Below the pieces are notes generated by a model that was not told the DNA's origin, searched no databases, and saw nothing but the letters and a program-made list of their open reading frames with translations. A stretch of DNA of 64,000 bases from an uncultured Prevotellaceae bacterium. Lineage in GTDB: Bacteria; Bacteroidota; Bacteroidia; Bacteroidales; Muribaculaceae. Below are positions 25,957 to 36,600 of this stretch, one piece after another. The translations under genes and the position numbers were made by a program. The DNA is taken from NCBI GenBank assembly GCA_900320055.1, contig ONQS01000011.1:28085-92084 (forward strand), in the 5' to 3' direction. Within the stretch, counting starts at the first letter, position 1. The number at the start of each line of letters is the position of its first letter.

Positions 25957-27834
25957 TCATCTGCCGAGTAATACGAGCAGAATATTAATATCGCTTGGCG
26001 ACACGCCTGGGATGCGTGAAGCCTGCCCCACTGTCTCGGGGTCGATGGCTTGCAGTTTCTGGCGTGCCTCGGTAGATATCTGGTGTATCTGAGTGTAGTC
26101 GAATTTGCCCTTGAGGGTGACATTGTCGAGTCGTGCTACGCGCTCGGCAATCGAGGTCTCGCGCTCGATGTAGCCGCGATACTTAATGGCGATTTCGGCG
26201 GCTTCGACGATCTCCTGGCGGCGGGCCTCCTCGAGTCGGTCGATCTGATCCTGCAATTCGGGTAGTGCCTGTGCAAGGATGGCCATATTGAGTTGGGGAC
26301 GCAGCAGCAGGTCGTGCAGGCGTTGTCCCTGAGTGAGCGCATTCATTCCAAGGGCTTCCAGTGTCGGGTTGATGACGGCGGCCTTGACCGTGAACTCGCG
26401 GCAGAAAGTGGTCAGCGCCTCGATCTGCTCTCGCTTGGCGAGCATGAGGCCGTATCGCTCCTGGGTGGCAAGGCCCAGACGGTAGCCTTTCTCGGTGAGC
26501 CGCATATCGGCATCGTCCTGGCGCAGCAGGATGCGGTGCTCGGCGCGTGAGGTGAACATACGGTAGGGCTCGTCCACGCCGCGAGTAACCAAGTCGTCGA
26601 TGAGCACTCCGATGTAAGCCTCGTTGCGTGCCAGTGTGAAGGGCTCCCCGCCCGTGACTCTCTGGTGGGCGTTGATGCCGGCAATGAGTCCCTGCCCTGC
26701 CGCTTCCTCGTAGCCTGTGGTGCCGTTGACCTGACCAGCGAGGAACAGGTTCTTGACGACCTTGGACTCGAGTGTGTGATAGAGTTGCGTCGGGTCGAAG
26801 AAGTCATACTCGATGGCATATCCGGGACGAAAAGCATGCACATCCCTCAGTGCCGGGATGTGTCTCAAGGCCTCGATCTGAATCGGCCAGGGCAGCGACG
26901 ACGAGAAGCCGTTGAGGTACATCTCGTGGGTCGTAGCGCCCTCGGGCTCGATAAAGAGTTGGTGGGACGTCTTGTCGGCAAAGGTGACGATTTTGGTCTC
27001 GATGCTGGGGCAATAGCGGGGTCCGATGCTGGTGATTTGGCCATTATAGAGCGGTGATTGAGGCAGGCCCTCGCGCAGCACGGCATGGACATCCTCGTTG
27101 GTGTGGACAATCCAGCATGGGCGTTGCGGCAGCGATGAGGTGATGCCAGGCATGAACGAGAAATGGTGGAAATCCTGTTCCCCCTCTTGCTTGATGCACT
27201 GTGTGAAGTCGATGGTGCGCTCGTCCAGGCGGGGCGGCGTGCCGGTCTTCATGCGGCCCACGGTGAGTCCCAGGGCTGCCAGTTGCTCGGTGATACCCCT
27301 TGCGGGAGGCTCTGATACGCGCCCGCCGGGAGTCTGTACCGGACCCACGTGCATCAGTCCGTTGAGGAAGGTGCCTGCTGTGAGCACTACTGCTTGGGCA
27401 TTGAATTGCATGCCCAGGACGGTCTTTACACCCTTGACTACCCCACCCTCGATGATGAATTGATCGACTGAATCCTGCCACATGTAGAGGTTGGGCGTGT
27501 TTTCAATCACGTGTCTCCACTCCAGGATGAACTGCTGGCGGTCGCTCTGTGAGCGAGGACTCCACATGGCCGGCCCCTTGCTGCGGTTGAGCATCCTGAA
27601 CTGGATGCTGCTGCGGTCGGTGACGATGCCCATATGGCCGCCGAGTGCGTCGATCTCGCGCACGATTTGCCCCTTGGCGATACCGCCAACGGCAGGGTTG
27701 CAACTCATCTGAGCGATCTTGTTCATGTCGATGGTGATAAGCAATGTGTGTGAGCCCAATCGGGCTGCTGCGCACGCAGCCTCGCAACCGGCATGGCCGG
27801 CACCCACCACTATGACGTCATAGTCGTTTCTCAT
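25957..27834 (-). CDS. mnmG: tRNA uridine-34 carboxymethylaminomethyl-modifying enzyme, FAD subunit
   Basis: This 625-residue protein works with MnmE to install the cmnm5 group on wobble uridine of several tRNAs. The FAD-binding motif VVGAGHAGCEAACAAA is at residues 9-24, followed by MSCNPAVGGIAKGQIVREIDALGG, seen as SCNPAVGGIAKG and EIDALGG. GTPPRLDERTIDF and the C-terminal MnmE/tRNA-binding region (IAIKYRGYIERE) are also present. Length is standard. It begins 6 bp after ybeY, so the two are co-transcribed. The old name gidA reflects its frequent position near the replication origin, which agrees with the two parS sites. Confidence 0.97.
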   Translation of the reverse strand: MRNDYDVIVVGAGHAGCEAACAAARLGSHTLLITIDMNKIAQMSCNPAVGGIAKGQIVREIDALGGHMGIVTDRSSIQFRMLNRSKGPAMWSPRSQSDRQQFILEWRHVIENTPNLYMWQDSVDQFIIEGGVVKGVKTVLGMQFNAQAVVLTAGTFLNGLMHVGPVQTPGGRVSEPPARGITEQLAALGLTVGRMKTGTPPRLDERTIDFTQCIKQEGEQDFHHFSFMPGITSSLPQRPCWIVHTNEDVHAVLREGLPQSPLYNGQITSIGPRYCPSIETKIVTFADKTSHQLFIEPEGATTHEMYLNGFSSSLPWPIQIEALRHIPALRDVHAFRPGYAIEYDFFDPTQLYHTLESKVVKNLFLAGQVNGTTGYEEAAGQGLIAGINAHQRVTGGEPFTLARNEAYIGVLIDDLVTRGVDEPYRMFTSRAEHRILLRQDDADMRLTEKGYRLGLATQERYGLMLAKREQIEALTTFCREFTVKAAVINPTLEALGMNALTQGQRLHDLLLRPQLNMAILAQALPELQDQIDRLEEARRQEIVEAAEIAIKYRGYIERETSIAERVARLDNVTLKGKFDYTQIHQISTEARQKLQAIDPETVGQASRIPGVSPSDINILLVLLGR

Positions 27835-27840
27835 GATCGG

Positions 27841-28281
27841 TTATTTCAACAATGCGTTGTCAGGCAGAATGGCCAGGGCCTCGTTTTCGTGCTGCTCCAT
27901 GATTTCACGCTCACCAGGTCCCTTGTCGTTGATGCCACACAGGTGCAGCACGCCATGGATGATGACCCTCATGAGTTCGGTCTCGTAGGGGACATTGAGC
28001 ATCTTGGCATTGCTGCTGACGGTGTCTAGCGAGATGACCATGTCGCCGGCGATGTGCCTGGAGTTGGTGTAATCAAAGGTGATGATATCGGTGTAATAGT
28101 CATGTCCCAGAAATTCGCGGTTGGTCTGCAGGATGTACTCATCATCACAGAAGACGTATGTCAGACAGCCCACCTGCTGATGATGCAGGCGTGCCACCTC
28201 GACAATCCAGTCGCGCACCGCGGTCTCGTTGAGTCGCGGCATGTCGGCTTGCCCCTGGGTCATGTAGTTGATTTCGGTCAT
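27841..28281 (-). CDS. ybeY: rRNA maturation endoribonuclease YbeY
   Basis: This 146-residue enzyme takes part in 16S rRNA 3'-end maturation and ribosome quality control. The ATG at 28281 is chosen; the frame stays open to 28341, beyond the promoter box, so the longer form is unlikely. The zinc site reads HGVLHLCGIND (H109, H113, D119): the third histidine of the usual H-x3-H-x5-H motif is replaced by aspartate, while RNase family context (LGHDYYTDIITFDY) is intact. It is the first gene of the mnmG operon. Confidence 0.93.
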   Translation of the reverse strand: MTEINYMTQGQADMPRLNETAVRDWIVEVARLHHQQVGCLTYVFCDDEYILQTNREFLGHDYYTDIITFDYTNSRHIAGDMVISLDTVSSNAKMLNVPYETELMRVIIHGVLHLCGINDKGPGEREIMEQHENEALAILPDNALLK

Positions 28282-28308
28282 TGGCAGAACGCTTTGAAAA
28301 ACGGGAGA

Positions 28309-28316
28309 CAAAGATA
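28309..28316 (-). promoter_or_regulatory. -7 box of the ybeY-mnmG operon
   Basis: TATCTTTG on the minus strand, with a near -33 TTG at 28337-28335. The divergent region 28317-28565 between this box and the nfeD promoter shows no gene, RNA or repeat that I can support. Confidence 0.6.
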
Positions 28317-28565
28317 ACACATTATTTTGATAAACAAGCATAATTCCCCAAGTTTTGCTCGATGTGAAAGGCTAAAGAATGTAAAAATCCATTTTGGGAG
28401 GCTGGATGCGGCTTTTGCCACGAGGGCAGGATTTTCTGAAATATTCCCGTTTTGCGCAAAATCGCTGAAAAACAGCCCAAAACCGCATTTTAACCCGCTG
28501 AGAATTGAAAATTTCGGTGAAGAGTGGTAGACGGGTCAGGATTTTTTCAGAAAATTGGCATAAAA

Positions 28566-28597
28566 TTTGCATATTACATAATAAAAGTCTACCTTTG
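28566..28597 (+). promoter_or_regulatory. Promoter of the NfeD/SPFH operon
   Basis: TTTG (28566-28569), exactly 20 nt, TACCTTTG (28590-28597). The leader to the ATG at 28686 is about 85 nt. Confidence 0.75.
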
Positions 28598-28685
28598 ATG
28601 ATGCCAATGTAAGAGAGTTTTCTCCATCATGATGAAAGGTCATTTTAGAGTGTCGATTACCAACAATTAAAATATATCGGAGATT

Positions 28686-29138
28686 ATGGTACAGTTTTTC
28701 ACATCCAACGTTTGGCTCATCTGGGTTATCATTTCCATCTTGTGCCTCATCCTTGAATTGACTTCGGGTGATTTCTTCATTCTGTGTTTTGCCATCGGTG
28801 CCGCTGTTGGCGCTATCGTAGCCGGCTGTGGCCTGTCGCTGACCTGGCAGATAATCATGTTTGCCGTGGTATCGGCTTTGAGCCTGCTGCTGGTGCGCCC
28901 GGCCTTGCTCAAGAAACTTCACAAGCCGCATCGCGAGCGTCTGAGCAATGCCGATGCCATGATAGGGCAGGAGGGTAGAGTGAGCGAGCCCATCATCGCT
29001 CATGGCTATGGCCGTGTTGCTATCGATGGCGATGACTGGAAGGCAGTCAGCATCGACGGCGGCCCTATCGAGAAAGGCGCGCGTGTGCGTGTGGTGAAAT
29101 TAGACAGCATCATTCTCACTGTCGAGGCTGTCGACTGA
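28686..29138 (+). CDS. NfeD-like membrane protein
   Basis: This 150-residue protein has an N-terminal membrane part of three close segments (VWLIWVIISILCLIL, FFILCFAIGAAVGAIVAG, WQIIMFAVVSALSLLL) and a C-terminal OB-fold domain (about 90-150: AMIGQEGRVSEPIIAHGYGRVAI, seen as IGQEGRVSEPI and GYGRVAIDGDDW). NfeD proteins pair with SPFH/stomatin proteins in membrane microdomains; the SPFH gene follows 70 bp downstream. This is the short class without a ClpP-like protease domain. Confidence 0.92.
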   Translation: MVQFFTSNVWLIWVIISILCLILELTSGDFFILCFAIGAAVGAIVAGCGLSLTWQIIMFAVVSALSLLLVRPALLKKLHKPHRERLSNADAMIGQEGRVSEPIIAHGYGRVAIDGDDWKAVSIDGGPIEKGARVRVVKLDSIILTVEAVD

Positions 29139-29208
29139 GCGCCCGATCATTGCCCTGCATGCATTCAGGATCAATTATAGTAATCAACCACTTTAAATTT
29201 TTATTGAT

Positions 29209-30177
29209 ATGACACCGCTATCCATTTTCCTCATTGTTGTAATTCTGTTGGCTCTGATTCTGGTCAAGAGTTCGCTGGTCATCATTCCTCAGAGCGAGAC
29301 CAAAATCATCGAGCGTCTGGGCAAGTATTATGCTACGCTCAAGCCCGGCATCAATCTGATTATCCCCTTTATCGACCGTCCCAAGAGCATCATCGCCTAT
29401 GAGCATGGCCGCTATCGCACGACCAACGCGATCGACCTGCGCGAGCAAGTGTATGACTTCGATAAGCAGAACGTGATCACCAAGGATAATGTGTTGACGC
29501 AGATCAATGCCTTGCTCTATTTCCAGATCGTGGATCCGTTCAAGGCCGTGTATGAGATTAATAACCTGCCCAACGCTATCGAGAAACTGACCCAGACCAC
29601 TCTGCGTAACATCATCGGTGAACTGGAACTGGACCAGACGCTGACCTCTCGTGACACGATCAACAGCAAGTTGCGCGCCGTCCTTGACGATGCCACCAAC
29701 AAGTGGGGCATTAAGGTGAATCGCGTTGAGTTACAGGACATTCAGCCGCCTCAAACCGTGCTTCAGGCTATGGAGAAGCAGATGCAGGCCGAGCGTAACA
29801 AGCGTGCCACCATCTTGACCAGCGAGGGCCAGAAGCAGGCAGCCATCCTCCAATCCGAGGGACAGAAGACCGCCCGCATCAATCAGGCCGAGGCCGACAA
29901 GCAGACCGAAATCCTGCGTGCCGAGGGTGAGGCTCAGGCCCGCATCCGCAAGGCCGAGGCCGAGGCTATCGCTATCGACAAGATCACCCAGGCTGTAGGC
30001 AAGAGCACCAATCCTGCCAACTATCTGCTGGCTCAGAAGTATATCCAGATGCTGGATACCGTGGCTAGTGGTGACAAGACCAAGACGGTCTATCTGCCCT
30101 ATGAGGCCACCAATCTGCTGGGCTCCATCGGCGGCATCAAGGAACTCTTTGGCAGCGACAACAAGCAGGCAGAGTAG
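29209..30177 (+). CDS. SPFH/band 7 (paraslipin, QmcA-like) protein
   Basis: This 322-residue protein has one N-terminal membrane anchor (LSIFLIVVILLALILV), a band 7 domain (about 27-185: IPQSETKIIERLGKYYATLKPG in parts, QVYDFDKQNVITKDNV, VELQDIQPP) and a long alanine/glutamate-rich helical region with repeated EGQKQAAILQSEGQ-type units (about 200-260) that oligomerises in this family. With its NfeD partner it forms membrane scaffolds. Function beyond membrane organisation is unsettled. The gene is followed by a hairpin terminator. Confidence 0.94.
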   Translation: MTPLSIFLIVVILLALILVKSSLVIIPQSETKIIERLGKYYATLKPGINLIIPFIDRPKSIIAYEHGRYRTTNAIDLREQVYDFDKQNVITKDNVLTQINALLYFQIVDPFKAVYEINNLPNAIEKLTQTTLRNIIGELELDQTLTSRDTINSKLRAVLDDATNKWGIKVNRVELQDIQPPQTVLQAMEKQMQAERNKRATILTSEGQKQAAILQSEGQKTARINQAEADKQTEILRAEGEAQARIRKAEAEAIAIDKITQAVGKSTNPANYLLAQKYIQMLDTVASGDKTKTVYLPYEATNLLGSIGGIKELFGSDNKQAE

Positions 30178-30214
30178 GGGATTGACCCGCATCTGTGCGC
30201 ATTACCTGACGACT

Positions 30215-30243
30215 CACGGCGGGCCATGATGAGGCCTGCCGTG
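30215..30243 (+). terminator. Terminator of the NfeD/SPFH operon
   Basis: CACGGCGGGCC (30215-30225) pairs with GGCCTGCCGTG (30233-30243), one G-T wobble, loop ATGATGA. Confidence 0.65.
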
Positions 30244-30461
30244 GCTCGTTGATTGTCGGGGTGGCTCTCGGAGCGGTATTGCCTCGATTTTGCTTTAAAA
30301 ATGCCCATTTCATCGGTCGAAACGGCTTTTTCCAACGGGGTGGGGCAGGGTAGAGACCTAAACTTTTTGCCCGGCAGTGTCGTGTTATGACAGAAAAATA
30401 TTGTATCTTCGTGGCGTGGCTGGAGTTAGTGAGGTCCAGCACGGCATAATAGTGACAAGAA

Positions 30462-31595
30462 ATGATCAACGTATTCCATATCGTATCCAACAAGCAATGG
30501 ACGGGTGCCGAACAGTATACCTATGACCTGGTGGAAAGGCTGCGCAACGACCCTGACTTCTATGTCGAGGTGGTGTGCCGCAAGCATCCCAATGTGCTCA
30601 AGCAATACCGCCGCCTCGAGATCCCCATCTCGATACTGCCGCTGAAGGGTGTGACCGACATCGACTCGCCGGTGCGATTTGCCCGGCTGCTGCGCAAGGG
30701 CCGCAACATCATACATGTGCACAGTTTCAAGGACGCCTTTATGGCCGTGATGGCGCGCCGCATCAGTGAGAACCGCGACACCCGAGTGGTGGTGAGTGTG
30801 CACGGGGTGTATAAGCCCAAGAGCAACTACATGTACACCAAGTTATATAAGTCGATCGACTGCTTTGTGTTCTCGTCCGACATGGCCCGTGAGGCTTTTC
30901 TGGGCAAAGCCAAGAAGCCGTATGCCGACCGTGCCGTGGTGCTGCGCGACAGCGTGTGCGACAGCCAGATCGGCACTCAGGTGCCCGATTTGCGCCGCGT
31001 GTTGGGCCTCGACAGCCATCAGGCGCTGATCATGTACCATGGCAAGATTACGGCCGAGAAGGGCATAGAGGCGCTTCTGGGCGCGTTAACCCATGTGGAT
31101 AGGGCAAAGTACCATCTGGTCATTATCGGCGAGGGACAGCCCAAATACAAGGCAAAAATCAAAGGTTTCATTGTCGCTGCCGGCATGGTGCACAATGTGT
31201 CGCTGCTGGGCTTCAGGGACAACATCCTGGAATACCTGCGTCAGGCCGACTTCGGTGTGCTACCGTCGATACAGCCTGAAGCGCTGGGTATCAGCAACTT
31301 GGAGTATATGATGGCAGGTAAGGCCCACATCGCCAGCAACAATGGCGCCCAGCCTGAGTATGTCCACGATGGCGTGAATGGCCTGCTGGTTCCCCCTGGC
31401 GACGAACAGGCGTTGACGACAGCCATCAACCAGATGCTCAACGATACGGCCAGCCGCAGCCGCATGGGCACGCAGGCGCAGCGCGATTTCAAGGAGCATC
31501 TGGATTACCCCACGTTCTATGGCAAGATGACCGACCTGTATCGCTCGCTGCTCGAGACCGCTCCCGTTGTGGACATTGAGGACGGACCGGAGTAA
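30462..31595 (+). CDS. Glycosyltransferase family 4
   Basis: This 377-residue GT-B enzyme has an N-terminal acceptor domain beginning MINVFHIVSNKQWTGAEQYT and IIHVHSFKDAF, and a C-terminal donor domain (MYHGKITAEKGIEAL, VIIGEGQPKYKAK, SLLGFRDNILEYL). The E-x7-E pair is present in EALGISNLEYMMAGK, and GLLVPPGDEQAL follows. Donor and acceptor are unknown. A weak -7 box (TATCTTCG at 30404-30411) precedes it. It is a single gene; no other polysaccharide genes are adjacent. Confidence 0.92.
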   Translation: MINVFHIVSNKQWTGAEQYTYDLVERLRNDPDFYVEVVCRKHPNVLKQYRRLEIPISILPLKGVTDIDSPVRFARLLRKGRNIIHVHSFKDAFMAVMARRISENRDTRVVVSVHGVYKPKSNYMYTKLYKSIDCFVFSSDMAREAFLGKAKKPYADRAVVLRDSVCDSQIGTQVPDLRRVLGLDSHQALIMYHGKITAEKGIEALLGALTHVDRAKYHLVIIGEGQPKYKAKIKGFIVAAGMVHNVSLLGFRDNILEYLRQADFGVLPSIQPEALGISNLEYMMAGKAHIASNNGAQPEYVHDGVNGLLVPPGDEQALTTAINQMLNDTASRSRMGTQAQRDFKEHLDYPTFYGKMTDLYRSLLETAPVVDIEDGPE

Positions 31596-31642
31596 CTGAA
31601 CGGGCCGGAGTAGGGATAGCCAGCGACTTCATATCAACCGAA

Positions 31643-31683
31643 AAACAACCGCCGGGGCTGTGGTAGCCTCGGCGGTCGTTGTT
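31643..31683. terminator. Bidirectional terminator between glycosyltransferase and the second SusD gene
   Basis: AACAACCGCCGGGGCT pairs with AGCCTCGGCGGTCGTTGTT with small mismatches, loop GTGGT. Confidence 0.72.
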
Positions 31684-31701
31684 ATTGGATAGAGTGGGGG
31701 A

Positions 31702-33576
31702 TTACTCTTGGTCGCTGTCCCACCATACGGGGATGGTCCAAGCGTCGTCCTGACGGTTCCACATCACTTCCTTGCCTTCACCGTCGGTCATGCGGGCGCC
31801 GGGAACCTGGCTGCCGATGGCCTGCAGGTTCTTGCTGTTGTAGTTGTACTCGTGCGAGCACTGGCGCCAGCGGCGATACTGCTTGCCCTCGGGGATGGCC
31901 AGCATAGCGGCAGCCACCTTGTAGTGGTAAGCGGGAATCGACCAACCGAAGAAGATGTTGGGATCGAAGTCATAGCGGCGCATATCGTTCCAGATCTCAT
32001 AGGAGAACATCAGGGCGATGCGCTTCTGAGTCAAGATGTGACCCAGGGTCAGTTGACCCTGGGTACCGATACCGGTGTTCACGAAGTTGTCGATGGCTTC
32101 CTGAGTCATCGGGGTGAACGACGGGCAGTCGGCGAGGCTTGCATCCTCAGCAACCCATGCTTTGAGTTTCTCGTTCATGAGTTCGCAACTAGCCTTAACA
32201 CCAGCCTTGTAGGCATTGTAAGCGCCAGCCTTGTCACCCTTCTTCAAGAGCACCTCGGCGCGGATGAAGCAGCACTCGGCATAGGTGCCGATGTAGGTGG
32301 GCGAACTTACGCGGGTGTAGAACGTACCTGACTCGGCCGACTGGAACTTACCGCTACCGGCGCGGCAGTACAGCAGGCTTGGGTTAGCGAAGTAACCCTT
32401 GCAGTCGCTGGTCTCCTCAACATAGACGGTGTCACCCAGGCGGGCCTCGTTGGCGCTGTTGATGTACCAACTGTTGGTGCTCTCATTGAACATGGCGCGC
32501 AGGGGACCACCAGCGCTGTTGATGTCGCTGGACATGTCAACGCCCAGTGAGCGGCGCCAGTTACCCACCCACTTCACGTCGGTGCGGCTGTTCTCATCCT
32601 TGTTGGGGCTGTAAGCCCAGGGGATGATGTGGTCGGCACGGGGATCCTCGACGCCATAACCTGCAAAGTTGGTGAGGTTGTCATAGAGCATCTTGGTCAC
32701 CATGTAACCCGAGTTCATACCGCAAACCGAGAACAGGGGCGAGTAGTCGACGGGCTCATCCCAACCCAGCACGTCGTGGGTCGAACCATTGTCGTCGGTG
32801 TGGTTGACGATGGTGTTGTCGGCATTGCTCTGCATAGCCTTGTCGAGGCAGCGCAGGATCTCGTCGGCATCATACTTACCGTCCTTGTAACTGCCAGCGC
32901 CCTTCTTGTTCAACTTGTTGATCCAGCGGGCCTTCAGCATATAGGCAAGTTTGATCCACTTGTTCAGGTCACCCTTGTTCCAGAAGTCGCCAGCGGCCAG
33001 CGTGGGCAACTTGGGATCCTGGCTCTGACCCTTCTCGAGGCACTCGATGGCCTTGTCGATGGTCTCCAAGCAACCCAGGTAGATGGTCTTGCCCGTGTCA
33101 TACTCGGGAGTAGCGGGCTCGGCGGCTGCCTGAGTATAAGGCATCTCACCATAGAGGTCGGTCATGGCCATGAAGCCATAGGCCTTGATCAGATAGCCAG
33201 CGCCGGCAAACTGCCAGTTCTCGGCAGCCTCAGCCTTGGCAATCATGTCGGGCACGTTGGCATAAGCGCCGACAAACCACCACTGGTAGGTTGTGGTTAC
33301 CTGGCCGTCAACGGGATACCAGTAGGATACATGCCAGTAGTTACCGCCACCGTTGTTACGGGTCCAGTCACCCATGGCCATGGTCGTGCGCCATGCACCG
33401 AACTGCAGGCCACTGTTCGTGTAGAATTCAATGTGGGCCAGTCGCTGGTCGTAGGTCGTGGACTCGGCCGAAGGGCTATCGGGGTCAACGTTCACGTCAA
33501 GCCAGTCGTTGCAAGAGGTCAGCGACAACGCCATCACTCCCAGACCGCACAGTATAATTGATTTGAAAAGTTTCAT
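31702..33576 (-). CDS. SusD/RagB-family surface lipoprotein (SusD-like 2 type)
   Basis: This 624-residue lipoprotein is longer than the usual SusD (about 500-550). The signal MKLFKSIILCGLGVMALSL with lipobox LTSC is almost identical to that of the SusD at 41.7 kb, although the mature proteins differ. N-terminal NDWLDVNVDPDSPS and C-terminal LTQKRIALMFSYEIWNDMRRYDF mark the family branch often called SusD-like 2. It follows its SusC gene by only 28 bp. It should cap the SusC barrel on the cell surface and bind the ligand, which is unknown. Confidence 0.93.
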   Translation of the reverse strand: MKLFKSIILCGLGVMALSLTSCNDWLDVNVDPDSPSAESTTYDQRLAHIEFYTNSGLQFGAWRTTMAMGDWTRNNGGGNYWHVSYWYPVDGQVTTTYQWWFVGAYANVPDMIAKAEAAENWQFAGAGYLIKAYGFMAMTDLYGEMPYTQAAAEPATPEYDTGKTIYLGCLETIDKAIECLEKGQSQDPKLPTLAAGDFWNKGDLNKWIKLAYMLKARWINKLNKKGAGSYKDGKYDADEILRCLDKAMQSNADNTIVNHTDDNGSTHDVLGWDEPVDYSPLFSVCGMNSGYMVTKMLYDNLTNFAGYGVEDPRADHIIPWAYSPNKDENSRTDVKWVGNWRRSLGVDMSSDINSAGGPLRAMFNESTNSWYINSANEARLGDTVYVEETSDCKGYFANPSLLYCRAGSGKFQSAESGTFYTRVSSPTYIGTYAECCFIRAEVLLKKGDKAGAYNAYKAGVKASCELMNEKLKAWVAEDASLADCPSFTPMTQEAIDNFVNTGIGTQGQLTLGHILTQKRIALMFSYEIWNDMRRYDFDPNIFFGWSIPAYHYKVAAAMLAIPEGKQYRRWRQCSHEYNYNSKNLQAIGSQVPGARMTDGEGKEVMWNRQDDAWTIPVWWDSDQE

Positions 33577-33604
33577 AATTATATCTGTTTTTTTGAGTCG
33601 ATAA

Positions 33605-36600
33605 TTACTTCACGATGATCTCGCAGATCGAAACACGGTTCCAACTCAGTTCGTCGAACATGTTGCTGATACCCTGGCCAGCGGCGGTGATGCGGTTGGC
33701 GGCGATACCATACTTGTTGACGAGCATATCCTTCACGCTGGCGGCACGGCCGTTAGCGAGTTTGATATTGTTGTCCTTGTTGCCCTCGGGCGAAGCGTAA
33801 CCGTTGATGGTGCACTTGGCCTCGGGATGGCTCTTCAGGTAGTTAGCCACGCGCTCAACGTTGGCACGCTGATCGGCGGTGATGGCGGTCTTGGCTACGG
33901 GGAAGTGAACCAGCACGTTCATGTACTTGGCGCTGTTGTCTACCACCTTGGGAGCGGCGTTCTTGGCAGCGTTCAGGTCGTTGCGGCAGTTGGCCAGAGC
34001 CTTGTTGGCAGCAGCCAGGTCGTTCTCGAGTTGAGCGATGCGGGCGTTGCTGGCATTCTGAGCGTTGGCGAGTTGGTTGCGCAGGTTGTTGATCTGGCTA
34101 TTGAGGTTGTCCAGTTCAACATTGTTGACGCGCGCGGGAGCAGCATCGTCAGTGCCGAAGGTCAGGTTGATACCCAATGCATACTGGCGGGTAGCGGGAA
34201 CGCCGCAGTAGTCAAAGCCGACTGACGACGAACCACCGATACCGGCACCCGAAGCAGCAACCTCGGGATCACCATCATAGTTGGTGAACAGTACCAGGTT
34301 GTTGGCCGAAGCGGTGATAGCGGCACGCTTGATATACTTGGTCTTAGCCAGGAAACTACGGGGAACATCATAGGTCAGTGAGATGGTGCGCAGGCGCAGG
34401 CTCTTCACGTAGGTGATCCAGTTGCGTACCTCATAGTTGTAAGCACCGGTGTAGTAGTTCTTGATGATGTTGTAACCACTGGTCTCGTTGCCGTTGAACA
34501 TGTAGTTCTGGTCGGCCTTCCAGGTGTTGGAAACAGGATTGCCGTCAGCATCCACACCCTCGATGGTGAGGGTCTCGTTGCGCCAGTCGCCGCTGAGTGC
34601 GCTCACGCCGCTCATCGACATGGCATACTTGGTGCCGTTGAAGACGTCGCCGCCCCAGCGGAACTCCCACAGCATGTTGAAGGTCCAGTTCTTGAAGAAG
34701 GTGAAGGTGTTGTTCCAACCACCCTGCCACTTGGCCTCACGGTCGCCGACCTCATAGGCCTTGCTGTCGGTGGTGGGGAAGCCGTTCTTGTCAAGGATAA
34801 GTTTACCCTCGCTGTTGCGGTTCCACTTGGTACCGTCGATACCCATGAAGTTGCCATGGTTGTAACTTGCAGCCTTGGCGCCGCCATACTGTACGTCGGT
34901 CAGGTACATAACGTCGATACCGTTAACCAGGTCACCCACGGTGCCACGGTTGCCATAGACGTTGATACCGGTTTCCCAGATGAAGTTCTCGTGCTGGATG
35001 GGGGTACCACTCAGGCTGATCTCAAGACCCTTGTTGTAAACGTCACCAGAGTTAACCGAGCAGAAGATGTAACCGGTCGACTGCGGGCCACGGGGTTGCA
35101 GAATCAGGTCAAACGAGTTGTTGGTGTAGTAAGCCACATCAAATTTCAAGCGGTTCTGGATGAAACGCAACTCCAGACCAACCTCGGTCGAGCGGGTGCG
35201 CTCGGGCTTGAGGTAGGGGTTACCGCGGGTCCAGGAGTTACCCAGACCGACCATGCTCTCCAGATAGGTGCCTACAGGCCACAGATAGGTGTTGGTCACG
35301 TAGGGGTTGGTACCCTTACCTACCTCGGCCCAACTGGCGCGGATCTTACCGAAGGAGAACCAGTCGGGCAGGCTCTCACGGAAGAGTTCGGTGAAGGCGA
35401 TAGCGCCGCTCACGCTGGGATAGAAGTAACTCCAGTTGTCCTTGGGCAGGGTCGAATCCCAGTCGTTACGGCCGGTAACGGTCAGGAAGATGGCGTTGCG
35501 CCAGTCGATGCGGAACTCACCGAAGGCCGAAACCATGCGCTTCTTGCTGCTGCCGTGCGAGAACTTCTTGTCGGCATCGCTGGCGTTCTCATAACTGAAG
35601 AAATCAGGCACACCGAAGTTCCAAGCCGACTCATAGTCGCGGCGGGTCTTGGTATAGTCGGTCGAGCCACCCAACATCAAGTTGATGTTGAAGTCACCGA
35701 ACTGCTTGTTCCAGTTCGACATCAGGTTGTTGCTCAGGTAGCGATACTTGTACATGTTGTCGCTCAACATACCACGCTGCCAGATCTGCTTGATGGCGCC
35801 ACCAGGAGCGATCTCGTTGTGGCTCTGGGTGGTATAGGAGTCAACGCCCATGCGGTAACTCAGCCACCACCAGTCAAACAGATCCCACTTCACGTTGAAG
35901 TTGCCGGTGAAACGCTCGGTGTCATCGGTCATCTTGTTCTTGTTGACAATCCAGTAGGGGTTGTCGCGCTCGTCCCAGGGCTGGAACTGGTCACCGAACA
36001 TGCGATAGCGCGTGCCGTCCTCGTTGAGGTAGTGGCGCATGTCATCGCTGGGAGCCCAGTTGTAGGCTGCATACAGCGCACCCGTACCGCTGGAGCCGTA
36101 CAGAGCGGCACCGGTCAGAGTCTTGGTGGTGCGTGCGTCACTGTAGGCAGCATTGGCGCCGAAGGTGAAGCGGCCCACCTTCTGCTCACCGTTGAAGCGG
36201 AAGGTCGTCTTGGTGTAGCCGGTGGTGGGAACAATACCGTCCTGATCGTAGAATGAACCGCTCAGGAAGAAATTGTTGTTCTTGGTACCGCCGCTAACGC
36301 TCAAGTTGGTGTCCCAGATGATACCCGTGTCGAAGAAGTTCTTCAGGTTGTCATAGAAGGGGACATTAGCCTTGGGGCCCCATGAGTTGTAACTGTCGTC
36401 CTTGATGTCAAGGCCGGTCCAAGCGCCATCCTTGTACATATCGGTCATGTAACCGCGGATGTACTGGTTCTGGGTCTTGGGCAGGTCTTTTACCATCGAG
36501 GCGATCATCTTACCCGAGAAACTGATCTCGGTGTGACCTTCTTTACCCTTCTTGGTGGTGATCATCACAACACCGTTGGCAGCACGGCTACCATACAGAG

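Noticed and set aside
28327-28530. 67-codon ORF between ybeY and nfeD
   Set aside because: It overlaps the ybeY promoter region, has no start context and unconvincing composition.
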